Of a stretch of 64,000 nucleotides of DNA, positions 8,838 to 16,843 are shown piece after piece. Positions within the stretch are counted from its first letter, which is position 1; each line of letters begins with the position of its first letter. This DNA comes from Thermoplasmata archaeon (lineage in GTDB: Archaea; Thermoplasmatota; Thermoplasmata; Thermoplasmatales; Thermoplasmataceae), in contig JAKBQY010000014.1 in NCBI GenBank assembly GCA_021835025.1, positions 62,001 through 126,000 on the forward strand, given 5' to 3'. Under the pieces are notes generated by a model, which saw only the letters and a list, made by a program, of their open reading frames with translations, had not been told where the DNA came from and did not search any database. Position numbers and translations under genes: made by a program.

Positions 8838-10799
8838 TCATGCCGGAAGTCCCAGGGACTCCCTTTTTTCCTTTATTAACTGGATCATTTTATCAGCGGC
8901 TGCTTCCGGATTCAATTCCGTGAACGTTTCTGCCCCGGTAAGGTTTTTAAGGGTATCCGATAGAATTCCCTTGACAGCCTTGCTGCCTTCTATATGAAGT
9001 TCCGGTGCTGTGTGAACAGGCAGGCCAATTGAAAGAGCCCATGTTCCAATAGCAACTGCTTTTTCCGCAATTAATTCTGGGGCCGAGGCGATAACGGGCA
9101 ACTGTGATACTTCAAGATTGAGTTTTTCTGAAATAGCTTTAACCAGCATTCCAATTCTTGAGTTGTCAACGCATGAACCCATATGTAAAGCCGGTGGGAG
9201 TGATTTTAACCCTCCAGTTTCACCAAGTAGTTTCAACACTGCCTTTAATTTATCACCTATTTCAAACTCATCAACTTTTTCTGGGTTCAAGAAGCCTTCT
9301 TGTGCAGAAATATGTGCTATACAACCGGTTACAAGAACAAGTACATTATTTTTCAGAAGATGTTTTATCATCCTTTCGGTGTAAAGTTCCCTTCTTAGTT
9401 TGGGATTCGGGCAACCTACTATGCCCACTATACCATATACATCTCCACTGACTATTGAATTAATAAGTGGTTTTAATGGCTCATTGGTGTCTATCTTACT
9501 GAGCAGTTTTACTATGGATTCATATGAGAACCCACCAACTACCGGCTCAACCTTTTTTGATAAAAGGACACGCGATGGATCCCTTTTTTTGTATGCTTCA
9601 AGTGCTTTTTCAACAATAGTTCTGGCTGCTTCATCTGCATGTTCCACATTGAACTCCACATGATCGGCACCTGGGATCTTAACATAAGGCATTGTAGTTA
9701 TGAGTTTTGTATGATAGCATGCCGCCACCTCTCCAAGAACTGGCCATATGCACTGAAAGTCCACAACCATTGCATCCAAGGCTCCTGTAGCAATTGCCAG
9801 TTCAGCCTGCATCTCATTCGCTGCCATTGGTACACCATGGCGCATTAGAACCTCATTTCCACTGCAACATACACCAACCAGGTTTATACCTTTTGCTCCA
9901 AGTTTTTTTGCCTCTTCATTCAAATTTCCGGCCCATTCAACAACTTTCTCAGCAACAAGGGGATTATGGCCATGAATGGCAAGGTTCACATAATCTTCCT
10001 TTATCACTCCAATATTTGCTATAGATTTTACCGGTTCAGGTGTCCCAAAAAGAATATCAGAAAGTTCAGTAGAAGGTGTAAGACCTGAGTATCCATCTAT
10101 TATGCCCATTTTGAGATCTGCAAGCATTATATTAACACTGTCGGCATCGTTACCCATGCTGGTTCTATGCATTGCATTCATAATAGGATTGAGCGAATTT
10201 GATGGAACTATTCCCAGTTTTTCCCACTTCTTTATACTTGAAGAAGGTGCATAACCCTTCACCCACCTTATGGGCATACCATCCATCTTACTGAAATCGG
10301 CCATTGTAACTTCCGCAACATCAAGTGCAATATCATTATCATTCCTGTTTTCAGTTGTAATTCCAAGTCTTGATGCCACTGAGTGAAGTTTCTCCCTATC
10401 TTTTATTTCATATCCCTTAATACTACCTGTGGCCACAAGTTTTAATGTTTCTGCTATTTCAAAAGCATGCTCTCCGTGAGAGGCAGCCCCACCAACAGTT
10501 TCCCTCAACAAATTTCTTGCCACTATGGTGTCGGCAGTTGCACCACATACACCCCTTGTCACGCCATTTTTAAACCTTGCACTTTGTATTCTGCATGGTC
10601 CCATATAACACATCCTGCAACAAACTCCCCACTCTCCAAACCAGCATGACGGTTCCTGTTTTGACAATCGCTCAAAAGAGGAGGTCCCCGTATCTGCCAT
10701 AATTTTATCAACAAGTTCAGCCGAAGGGGCCGTAGCTTCCGACTGCCCAAACCTACCTAACTTTAAATCTATCTTCTTATTTATTGCATCTGACTCCAT
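8838..10799 (-). CDS. cooS: Nickel-iron CO dehydrogenase catalytic subunit CooS
   Basis: A 653-residue homodimeric enzyme that interconverts CO and CO2. All metal ligands expected from studied Ni-CODHs appear present. The D/B-cluster cysteines are C52, C60, C61, C64, C69 and C85 (WGVCCRMCYMGPCRI). The C-cluster ligands are H278 (HGHNP), C312 (GVCCSGNE), C350 (DFQCIWP), C463 (VGCPNPK), C493 (TGCIAH) and C543 (MGSCVDN). The monofunctional CooS length fits; there is no acetyl-CoA synthase domain. Only cooC is co-transcribed. The electron partner CooF, a CO-linked hydrogenase and ACS are absent from the window, so the redox partner and direction are unknown. Confidence 0.95.
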   Translation of the reverse strand: MESDAINKKIDLKLGRFGQSEATAPSAELVDKIMADTGTSSFERLSKQEPSCWFGEWGVCCRMCYMGPCRIQSARFKNGVTRGVCGATADTIVARNLLRETVGGAASHGEHAFEIAETLKLVATGSIKGYEIKDREKLHSVASRLGITTENRNDNDIALDVAEVTMADFSKMDGMPIRWVKGYAPSSSIKKWEKLGIVPSNSLNPIMNAMHRTSMGNDADSVNIMLADLKMGIIDGYSGLTPSTELSDILFGTPEPVKSIANIGVIKEDYVNLAIHGHNPLVAEKVVEWAGNLNEEAKKLGAKGINLVGVCCSGNEVLMRHGVPMAANEMQAELAIATGALDAMVVDFQCIWPVLGEVAACYHTKLITTMPYVKIPGADHVEFNVEHADEAARTIVEKALEAYKKRDPSRVLLSKKVEPVVGGFSYESIVKLLSKIDTNEPLKPLINSIVSGDVYGIVGIVGCPNPKLRRELYTERMIKHLLKNNVLVLVTGCIAHISAQEGFLNPEKVDEFEIGDKLKAVLKLLGETGGLKSLPPALHMGSCVDNSRIGMLVKAISEKLNLEVSQLPVIASAPELIAEKAVAIGTWALSIGLPVHTAPELHIEGSKAVKGILSDTLKNLTGAETFTELNPEAAADKMIQLIKEKRESLGLPA

Positions 10800-11489
10800 T
10801 ATTATCCCTTTATATTCAGTAAGCGGTTACATATTAATTTACTATATTTATTGAACATTTTCAAACTAAGGGAAAATTCTAAATTTTTATCACTTTTGTA
10901 TTACATATTCATATTACATAGTAAAATTTAGTTGAAGTGAATTCTTTATCAAGCGCAACAAGTTTATTGATATGATTTTCCTCCAAAAGAATATTCAGTG
11001 AAACTGAATTTGGTATCAGCTTGATTTCAAAATTTTTTTTGGGCATTAAACAATCTCTTGTTGATATATAAATTGGTAATTGATTCTTTTATGACTTCAC
11101 ATGCAGTATTTACCGTTTACTAAAAATTAGGGCAAAATAGCATCACTGTCGCAATTTCACAAATATCCAATAAAAAGTGGCCGATGACGCACATGCTTGA
11201 TACACAATCGTCCATCAATAGAACTGTTTTTCATTGTTCCTGTTATTCTCCATCATATACGATACTATCACAACCGAATTTACGAAAATCAAAATGAATC
11301 ACGATAGAGCGATTTACCCCCCCTCATTTCTTTTCACCATTACAATGGTATGTATGAAACTATTGAAATTCAGAAGTTTCTCTTTTGCATGTCTATCTTT
11401 TTTACGACTGGGGATACACTATTAAAAGTACGATATACATAGTAATATTTAATATAGAGATATAAATAAATTTAGAGAGGTATAATAAA
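10800..11489. other. Gene-poor stretch with a possible decayed PIN-domain fragment
   Basis: No intact gene is visible. On the minus strand between about 11045 and 10910 a short frame reads LIPNSVSLNILLEENHINK and then LVALDKEF. That resembles the C-terminal end of a VapC-type PIN domain, but the rest is missing. The Tag promoter (ATA-rich, 11440-11470) occupies the right end. The remainder shows nothing I recognise. Confidence 0.3.
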
Positions 11490-12065
11490 ATGGAAAGCAA
11501 AAAACGATGTGAATGGGTAACTCTTTCAGATCCTTTGTATCTGGAATATCATGATAACGAATGGGGAACTATTGAACACTCAGACAAAAAACTTTTCGAA
11601 TCGTTAATATTTCAAGGTTTTCAAGCTGGGCTTAGCTGGAAAACGATACTCTATAAACGTAAAAATTTCATAATTGCATATGATTATTTTGATCCTGTGA
11701 AAATTTCTCAATTCAATAATCAGAAAGTAAATGAACTCCTACAGAATCGAGGGATAATAAAGAATAAATTAAAAATCATAGCATCCGTAGAAAATGCAAA
11801 AGCCTTCCTTAAAATACAGAAAGAATTCGGGTCATTTGATGAATATATATGGAAATTTGTAAATTATAAAACAATACAGAATGCATGGGATAATGTAAAA
11901 CAAATTCCGTCAATGAGCAATGAATCAAACGCAATGAGCAAGGATTTATACAAACGCGGTTTCAGATTTGTTGGGCCAACGATATGCTATGCCTACATGC
12001 AGGCAAATGGAATGGTCAATGACCACACAACAACCTGCTACAGACACGGAGAACTTGCAGAATAA
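11490..12065 (+). CDS. tag: DNA-3-methyladenine glycosylase I
   Basis: A 191-residue base-excision-repair enzyme that removes 3-methyladenine from alkylated DNA. It belongs to the helix-hairpin-helix Tag family. The zinc-binding set is intact: C7 (KRCEWV), H21 (LEYHDNEWG), H179 and C183 (NDHTTTC), with the same spacing as the bacterial enzyme. The catalytic-pocket region FQGFQAGLSWKTIL is also present. GAGAGGT lies about 10 bases upstream of the ATG. Tag is mainly bacterial, and this copy sits at the edge of an accessory stretch, so acquisition by transfer is likely (inference). Confidence 0.93.
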   Translation: MESKKRCEWVTLSDPLYLEYHDNEWGTIEHSDKKLFESLIFQGFQAGLSWKTILYKRKNFIIAYDYFDPVKISQFNNQKVNELLQNRGIIKNKLKIIASVENAKAFLKIQKEFGSFDEYIWKFVNYKTIQNAWDNVKQIPSMSNESNAMSKDLYKRGFRFVGPTICYAYMQANGMVNDHTTTCYRHGELAE

Positions 12066-12536
12066 AAGATTATATGATATATTTGTTTTATTGAAAATTG
12101 TATATAACAATATATATGTATATTAATGGATATATTATTTATTTGGATAAATATTAAGTAAATTCACTATAATACAAATATATGTTTATACAGGATGTTT
12201 ATCGACTCACCACTTGTGCCTGGATAACTAGAGGCAGCAAGCAAACTGGGAAATCGTGAGGTAGTGTTCCTATTACTAGGGCTACTTCCCATGTATGGAC
12301 AGAGCTTGCGTTCTCGAATGCTTTATCCTCGTAGTTTTCATACCAGTTATTGCTCAACCGATATGTCCGATTTGCTACGATGATTTCGAGTTCTTTCATC
12401 TATTGATCTTCTACCAACTAGTCTAATGGGGTTTCAGGCTGCACCAAATCCCATCCCCTGCGTACTGAGTTTTTCCCTTATGTGCATATCCTAAAGTGAA
12501 TTTTCGAGGGGATGTGGGCCTAATTCCCAAACATTC
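12066..12536. other. Gene-poor stretch, degraded coding traces
   Basis: AT-rich after tag, then markedly less AT-rich from about 12200. A minus-strand frame of 66 codons (12199-12399) has no recognisable family and no good start context. Its central part faintly resembles 15620-15720 at the DNA level (shared GTCCATACA and CCTAG blocks), suggesting both may be relics of one multi-copy sequence. No conclusion is possible. Confidence 0.3.
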
Positions 12537-13169
12537 TCAGAGCGATGCAAGAATTATGAAGAGGCTGAACCCAATCAACGTAATTATGGGATACGTGTAT
12601 TTGCTGGTTCCAAATGGGTTAGTTTTTGTGAGTCCAAGGAAAGAATTTGAGTTTGTAAGATGGAAAATTGTGCCCAGAATCAGTAATCCTAGCATGTATT
12701 TACCAGGAACAAAGAGGATTGTAAGGATCATGTAGAATGCATATTCTATTACAAATGCGCTCTTTCCATAATTCCATAGTCCGAACCCAACCGTGATATC
12801 CTTCTTTGAGAAACCCAATAGTGGGAGATCCTTGCGGTGTACCACAACATCAAGAATCCAGTGTGAGGCTGATGAAAGAGGAAACACGAGAGCAACCAGA
12901 GGTTTTTGCAATAACATGGACAACGTTAATCCAACAACAGATGATATCGCAGTAGAGAGCACGAGCGAATGAGAATATGGATAGTGATTGAATTCGAGGT
13001 TTTTCTGTAGCGGAGAATTCCTGTCAATGTGTACCTTTTCGATGCCAAGAATCACAAGGATGGGCCAGAGGAGGTCCGGAAAGCTAACGCCAACAAGAGG
13101 AACCCAGAGTGGAATAGATGGAAAAAAGTGAGATATTATGTAAGCAATGGCAAAATGCCCTATGAACAT
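12537..13169 (-). CDS. Multi-pass membrane protein resembling the metal-dependent hydrolase (YdjM/DUF457) group
   Basis: A 210-residue protein with about five or six hydrophobic helices. It carries a pattern of His/Asp residues at membrane boundaries: GHFAIAY at the N-terminus, SFPDLLW, YPYSHSL, and SASHWILDVVVHRKDLPLL. This arrangement is typical of the LexA-regulated YdjM / DUF457 family of predicted membrane-bound metal-dependent hydrolases, whose substrates are unknown. Base composition is less AT-rich than the flanking core genes, and it lies in the accessory stretch before tRNA-Val. No operon partner is visible. Confidence 0.65.
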   Translation of the reverse strand: MFIGHFAIAYIISHFFPSIPLWVPLVGVSFPDLLWPILVILGIEKVHIDRNSPLQKNLEFNHYPYSHSLVLSTAISSVVGLTLSMLLQKPLVALVFPLSSASHWILDVVVHRKDLPLLGFSKKDITVGFGLWNYGKSAFVIEYAFYMILTILFVPGKYMLGLLILGTIFHLTNSNSFLGLTKTNPFGTSKYTYPIITLIGFSLFIILASL

Positions 13170-13257
13170 CTTCCTGAATGTTGTGCATAAATATTAACCT
13201 TTTTCAACAATTTTGTAAGAAAAAATAGTTTCAAAGACAAATGATGAGTTGTGAGCC

Positions 13258-13333
13258 CTGAAAGATTACTTTTTGTTTCTACTGTATACTGACACAAGGA
13301 GAAATGTTGTCTGGCTAAATTTTTGATCTACTG
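13258..13333 (-). repeat. Partial third copy of the R1/R2 repeat
   Basis: On the minus strand this reads CAGTAGATCAAAAATTTAGC and continues close to R2 (1289 onward) for roughly 75 bases. It includes the TTTAGCCAG-CAACATTT block and the GTAGAAA-AAAAAG block. The extended part of R1/R2 is not recognisable here. Confidence 0.6.
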
Positions 13334-13714
13334 GTCAGTACTGGAGAAAGAAAGCTTAACACTGCCGTTTCAAGACTATGAACCACTACAAGCTTGATAG
13401 ACATCGCATCCCTCCCTTAAACCTCAATCTCCTTTCGGCAGGATAGCCACAACACTGCAAATATACACCGAATTACTCACAATACCTAGTTTACAACTAT
13501 TATGCGAAGAAATCATGAAAAGCCACGTATCGTACATTCTGATAGCTCTTTACGCCTAGATTCAATTGCTAAGATCGAGGGAAGAAAATATAAAATGTGG
13601 TTATGACCAGTTTAAAATTGCATAAATTTAGGGACTGTTTCCGTATGGATTCACTGGTTTGAATCCTGACTGGATTGATTGGTGAATTCTAGAATAGTGT
13701 ATGCCATTAAAATG

Positions 13715-13734
13715 ATAATCGAACACGGCCCTCC
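13715..13734 (+). repeat. 20-base direct repeat, left copy
   Basis: ATAATCGAACACGGCCCTCC is identical to 15463-15482. Similarity extends a few bases on both sides (ATTAAAA before, CAT after). The two copies bracket the relB/relE pair and the histidine phosphatase gene. Confidence 0.75.
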
Positions 13735-13841
13735 GCATTTTATGAGAGGAACTGCCTGGTCAAGGTTCTCTGATTGCCAGAGAAATTTCCAAGGAATGGG
13801 ATCAGGGCATTGAAAAGTATCAGAATTCACTTGGTTTGCTT

Positions 13842-14102
13842 CTACAATCCATCATAAACATTTTTTCTTTTCCCGATATCGAACACGAGGATCACAAAGT
13901 GCTCCCTTTCTATGCTCATGATTACCCTGTATTTCTCAGTTCTTAAACTGTAAAGCGGAACTCCTTTTAGACGCTTGATATAACGAAATGGATTCTGTCA
14001 GAGAAGACTTAGCTTTTCCAAAATTCTATCAGCATCAGACTTTTCCAATTTTTCAAGGGATTGAATTGACGTTTCCGTCCATTTTATCTCATAATCAGGC
14101 AA
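13842..14102 (-). pseudogene. relE: RelE-type toxin with an in-frame TGA
   Basis: The frame reads LPDYEIKWTETSIQSLEKL at the N-terminus and, later, NPFRYIKRLKGVPLYSLR. It ends with VFDIGKRKNVYDGL and a TAG. This is a full-length RelE/ParE-superfamily mRNA interferase of 86 codons, with the usual basic patch and C-terminus. Codon 35 (13998-14000) is TGA, and the frame is intact on both sides with no indel. The presumed start is a TTG overlapping the antitoxin stop by eight bases. The toxin is therefore probably inactivated by a single point mutation, although read-through cannot be excluded. Confidence 0.8.
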
Positions 14103-14325
14103 TTTTTAGCCTCTTTTTGACTTCATCGGTTGTGTACACTCTCCCTTCCTTGATGCCCTTCAGGGACGCTTCTATCTTCTCAATTGTTTCTTTGGAAAGG
14201 GGTTCATCGTCCACCGCAAGTTCGGAAAGTCTCCTTATGATTGAATCGTAGGATTCATTTGGATATAATCTCAGCGCATTGAGTCTCTCTTTCAAATCCT
14301 TTTTGATCTGGATGGTTGTTTCCAT
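14095..14325 (-). CDS. relB: RelB-like antitoxin
   Basis: A 76-residue protein starting METTIQIKKDLKERLNALR, a ribbon-helix-helix-like N-terminus. It is followed by NESYDSIIRRLSELA and an acidic, helical C-terminal toxin-binding part. The ATG at 14325 is preferred to upstream in-frame ATGs, because a TATA-like stretch (TTATATATTATTATAT) lies immediately upstream and family members start here. It precedes and overlaps the RelE reading frame. With the toxin interrupted, the antitoxin may persist as an orphan repressor or immunity factor. Confidence 0.78.
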   Translation of the reverse strand: METTIQIKKDLKERLNALRLYPNESYDSIIRRLSELAVDDEPLSKETIEKIEASLKGIKEGRVYTTDEVKKRLKIA

Positions 14326-14836
14326 GCTGATATAATAATATATAAGTAATTTAAGTTTGTTATAGATAGCTACCGGTATATGTGGCAATGTATGACAACT
14401 TTCTCTATATTCGGATAATCACCTTGCTACTAATCCCATAGGTTTTATCTATAGCTAGCAGTCAGTGGGATACTGTTTGGAATTTAGATTACGGAGGATT
14501 TCTAAAAACCAGTCTTCATTAAGCTTTTGGCTCCGTTTGATTGATACACCTCATTATCGCTCAGACTTAATTTTCCGGGAAAATCAGAAATTGGTGTTAA
14601 CTACCATTGAGGGGCATACTTCAAAAATTACGAGTTTTTAGGAAATGTCTACGGAAATAAAACTATTTGGATTGAAGTTTCGCTTATGTTCAACCGATGG
14701 ATTCATCTTTGCTAACTGGATGGCAGTGTCATTGGCTTGAGGCAATCATGGTATTGGCATATCTTCGCTTATACAAAATTGAGTTTAGTTTTGAGAGGGG
14801 AAAATATTTATTTCAAGGGTGTATCGGAGAAACACC
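14326..14836. other. Intergenic, no gene recognised
   Basis: Between the divergent relB promoter and the phosphatase gene. All frames are short; no family, RNA or repeat is recognised. A/T-rich promoter-like sequence lies at the right end (AAAATATTTATTT near 14801), about 30 bases before the phosphatase start. Confidence 0.4.
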
Positions 14837-15418
14837 ATGAGCAAAATCTACATCATAAGACACGCGGAAACTCAACTTGTGCCAAATATTTCTTCCGTGG
14901 ATTGGGAACTATCTAATGGTGCCACTGAATCTGTTAAACATATGCTGAGAGATATAACATTTGATGATATTCGTTGTATATATCACAGCCCCCTGATCAA
15001 AGCGGAGGCTACAGCAAAGATTATCAGTGAAATTTATGGGTTTGAAATACGAGCAAATGAGTGCCTGAGAGAAGTTGAAAGATATTTCGGTTTCGTCTCA
15101 GAAGAAACCTTCAGGCGACGCGTGAACAATTACCTATCAGGTTTTGACAGCAACCATTTTGAAAGATACGACAGTGCTAAAGAAAGAATAATCACATGCA
15201 TTAAGAACCTTGTTAAGGAATCAGGCGGGGAGTCCTTTATGGTTGTTTCGCATGGCATGATTCTGACAATTCTATACAGTTATCTTGTTGGATTCACTCC
15301 TGCTTTTGTAAACTGGCAAAAACTGAAGATGCCCGACCTTTCTATAATAGACATCGAAAAGGAAATCATTGAAAGAGGATTTTATTCCGGTAACAGTGTC
15401 GTTGGACAGATCGTATAG
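14837..15418 (+). CDS. Histidine phosphatase family protein (phosphoglycerate-mutase-like)
   Basis: A 193-residue protein of the branch-1 histidine phosphatase fold. The nucleophile motif IYIIRHAETQ is right at the N-terminus, acidic/basic residues appear in HSPLIKAEATA, and the second catalytic histidine is in FMVVSHGMILT. The family includes PhoE/CobC-like phosphatases and phosphoglycerate mutases, and the substrate cannot be inferred. The ATG at 14837 is chosen over 14819 because GGAG lies seven bases upstream and the motif begins five residues in. It lies between two copies of a 20-base repeat along with relBE. Confidence 0.85.
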   Translation: MSKIYIIRHAETQLVPNISSVDWELSNGATESVKHMLRDITFDDIRCIYHSPLIKAEATAKIISEIYGFEIRANECLREVERYFGFVSEETFRRRVNNYLSGFDSNHFERYDSAKERIITCIKNLVKESGGESFMVVSHGMILTILYSYLVGFTPAFVNWQKLKMPDLSIIDIEKEIIERGFYSGNSVVGQIV

Positions 15419-15788
15419 CCAGAGTAACCATGAATCGTTGAAGTCCTTGTGAGATTAAAACAATAATCGAACACGGCCCTCCACATCCTATTACTTGGGA
15501 TTCTCATAGTTAGGTAGATCTTCCAGCGCTATTCCAGAATGCGTTACCACATTAGGCCTTCTCGTGAGAAAGACCGGTTTGGAGCCGATATCCCTCATCT
15601 TCACTTTGCACAACCGGGTATCGTCTGGTCTACTATAGAACAATATTCTTGCCTAGGCATCGGGAGGTCTTGTATGGACAACGGACTTGCAGTTCTTTGC
15701 GAATACTTCCTAGAAAGAAGTTTTATCGAGATACACTTAATTAATCATTTTTCGGAAATTTTATTAAATATTGTTTCTAACCAATAAT
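15419..15788. other. Gene-poor stretch before the tRNA-Val
   Basis: Holds the right copy of the 20-base repeat (15463-15482) and sequence faintly similar to 12230-12330. The 82-codon plus-strand frame at 15539 has no recognisable family, and its composition looks like a relic. Confidence 0.4.
15463..15482 (+). repeat. 20-base direct repeat, right copy
   Basis: Identical to 13715-13734, same orientation, 1.75 kb apart. Confidence 0.75.
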
Positions 15789-15928
15789 ATGATTAGGCTG
15801 CATTATCATAAGGCCGTTCCTAAGGCTTATAAGACCGTGCTTGGGATGCAAAAATATGCTGAGGGTCTGGGCTTGAGAAAGAAATGATGGAACTCATCAA
15901 GATAAGGGCGATTCACTTAAAAAATTAA
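15789..15928 (+). pseudogene. Fragment of an AhpD/carboxymuconolactone-decarboxylase-like gene, frameshifted
   Basis: The first frame reads AVPKAYKTVLGMQKYAEGL, and a neighbouring frame continues GLEKEMMELIKIRAIHL to a TAA at 15926-15928. Joined, these match the N-terminal half of AhpD/CMD-family proteins (helix, then ELIKIRAS-type helix). The CxxC catalytic half is missing. One frameshift lies near 15866. The fragment ends two bases before the 3' end of tRNA-Val, which suggests truncation at that junction. Confidence 0.55.
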
Positions 15929-15929
15929 A

Positions 15930-16002
15930 TGGGCCCGACCGGATTTGAACCGGTGACCACCGCCTTGTAAGGGCGGTATCATAACCACTAGACTACGAGC
16001 CC
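15930..16002 (-). tRNA. tRNA-Val (anticodon UAC)
   Basis: On the minus strand the 73 bases fold as a complete cloverleaf. The acceptor GGGCTCG pairs with CGGGCCC with one G-U. The D arm contains TAGTCTAGTGGTTATGA. The anticodon stem CCGCC pairs with GGCGG around loop CTTACAA, and the T arm is CCGGTTCAAATCCGG. Anticodon TAC reads valine codons. The 3' CCA is not encoded. Confidence 0.96.
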
Positions 16003-16465
16003 ATAAGGGTTAATTCTTATTCCATATAATATTTTTACGTTATAAAGAAGTTGTTAATTATTAGTTGGAGTTCCAGTATTTCTTTAGATATGGCTGAAAT
16101 CATAAAATACAATGGCCATATTATATTCAATGCAGATGCAACGGATTCCTGAAGAATGTCTAGAAAAACATGAAAGACATATTCTGGTATCATTATGATA
16201 AGGTGTTAACAAGGTGAATAATGTGATTGAACAACATTTACAACCATGTTGGTTTAAATTATTTGACAGAATTCATTAAGTGATCAAGGGGATCTCTGTC
16301 CATTTACATACAATTTGTGAGATTTTTAGAAAAGGTCCAAGATCAAATTTTCTATAGGTGTTTAATTTTATTGATATGAAGATGATAAATTAAAAATAAC
16401 ATGCACATTATACTGACCAGTTGCCAAAAACCTAAAAAATTTATAATAATAAATTATAGTCTTTA
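16003..16465. other. Intergenic, promoter at the right end
   Basis: AT-rich with no gene recognised. Short plus-strand frames around 16090-16230 are broken by several stops. A TATA-like element (TTTATAATAATAAAT, from 16439) lies about 26 bases before the ATG of the next gene. Confidence 0.45.
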
Positions 16466-16843
16466 ATGAATTCTCTAAAAACATGTAATTTAATAGAACT
16501 CGAAAAAATGTTTAAACAAAATAAATTAAATTATTTCTATTTGATAAAAACAGATAATATGGCATACACAGGAATTATAAGAACCGTTGATAATGGAACA
16601 ATATTCATGGATTTGCCATTAAAATTTACCAGGGGAGATAATCCAATGTATACTCCTGCGGTAATAGAAAAAGAGGAATTTAAAAAATGTATGGAAATTC
16701 CAAGTAGTGGAAATATTACAATCACAACAAAAAAAGATGGAAGTATATCTGGAGAAATAATTGATATTTACAATAACAGATTGCTATTAAAAAATTCTGA
16801 AATAAAAACAGTATATTTTCAAGATTTTTATGATATTGAATGA
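16466..16843 (+). CDS. Conserved-looking hypothetical protein, 125 residues
   Basis: I do not recognise this protein. It is soluble, with no signal or membrane segment. The sequence alternates short beta-like stretches (NYFYLIKTDNMAYTGIIRTV, NGTIFMDLP, NITITTKKDGSISGEII, NRLLLKNSEIKTVYFQDF), which would suit a small beta-barrel or Sm-like/OB-type fold. That is a guess from pattern only. A good leaderless promoter precedes the ATG. It converges on the PLD-like gene with no space between the two stops. Confidence 0.65.
   Translation: MNSLKTCNLIELEKMFKQNKLNYFYLIKTDNMAYTGIIRTVDNGTIFMDLPLKFTRGDNPMYTPAVIEKEEFKKCMEIPSSGNITITTKKDGSISGEIIDIYNNRLLLKNSEIKTVYFQDFYDIE

Larger units (their letters stand above)
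13170..13841. other. Gene-poor accessory stretch with repeat fragments
   Basis: No intact gene is seen. It contains the third, inverted copy of the R1/R2 repeat (13258-13333) and one copy of a 20-base repeat (13715-13734). Short frames elsewhere are broken by stops. Composition is less AT-rich than core DNA. Confidence 0.45.

Noticed and set aside
8054..10649. Plus-strand open frames opposite cooC and cooS
   Set aside because: These are antisense shadows of strongly conserved genes, with no independent motifs.
12199..12399. 66-codon minus-strand frame as a real gene
   Set aside because: No recognisable family, poor start context and location in degraded DNA.
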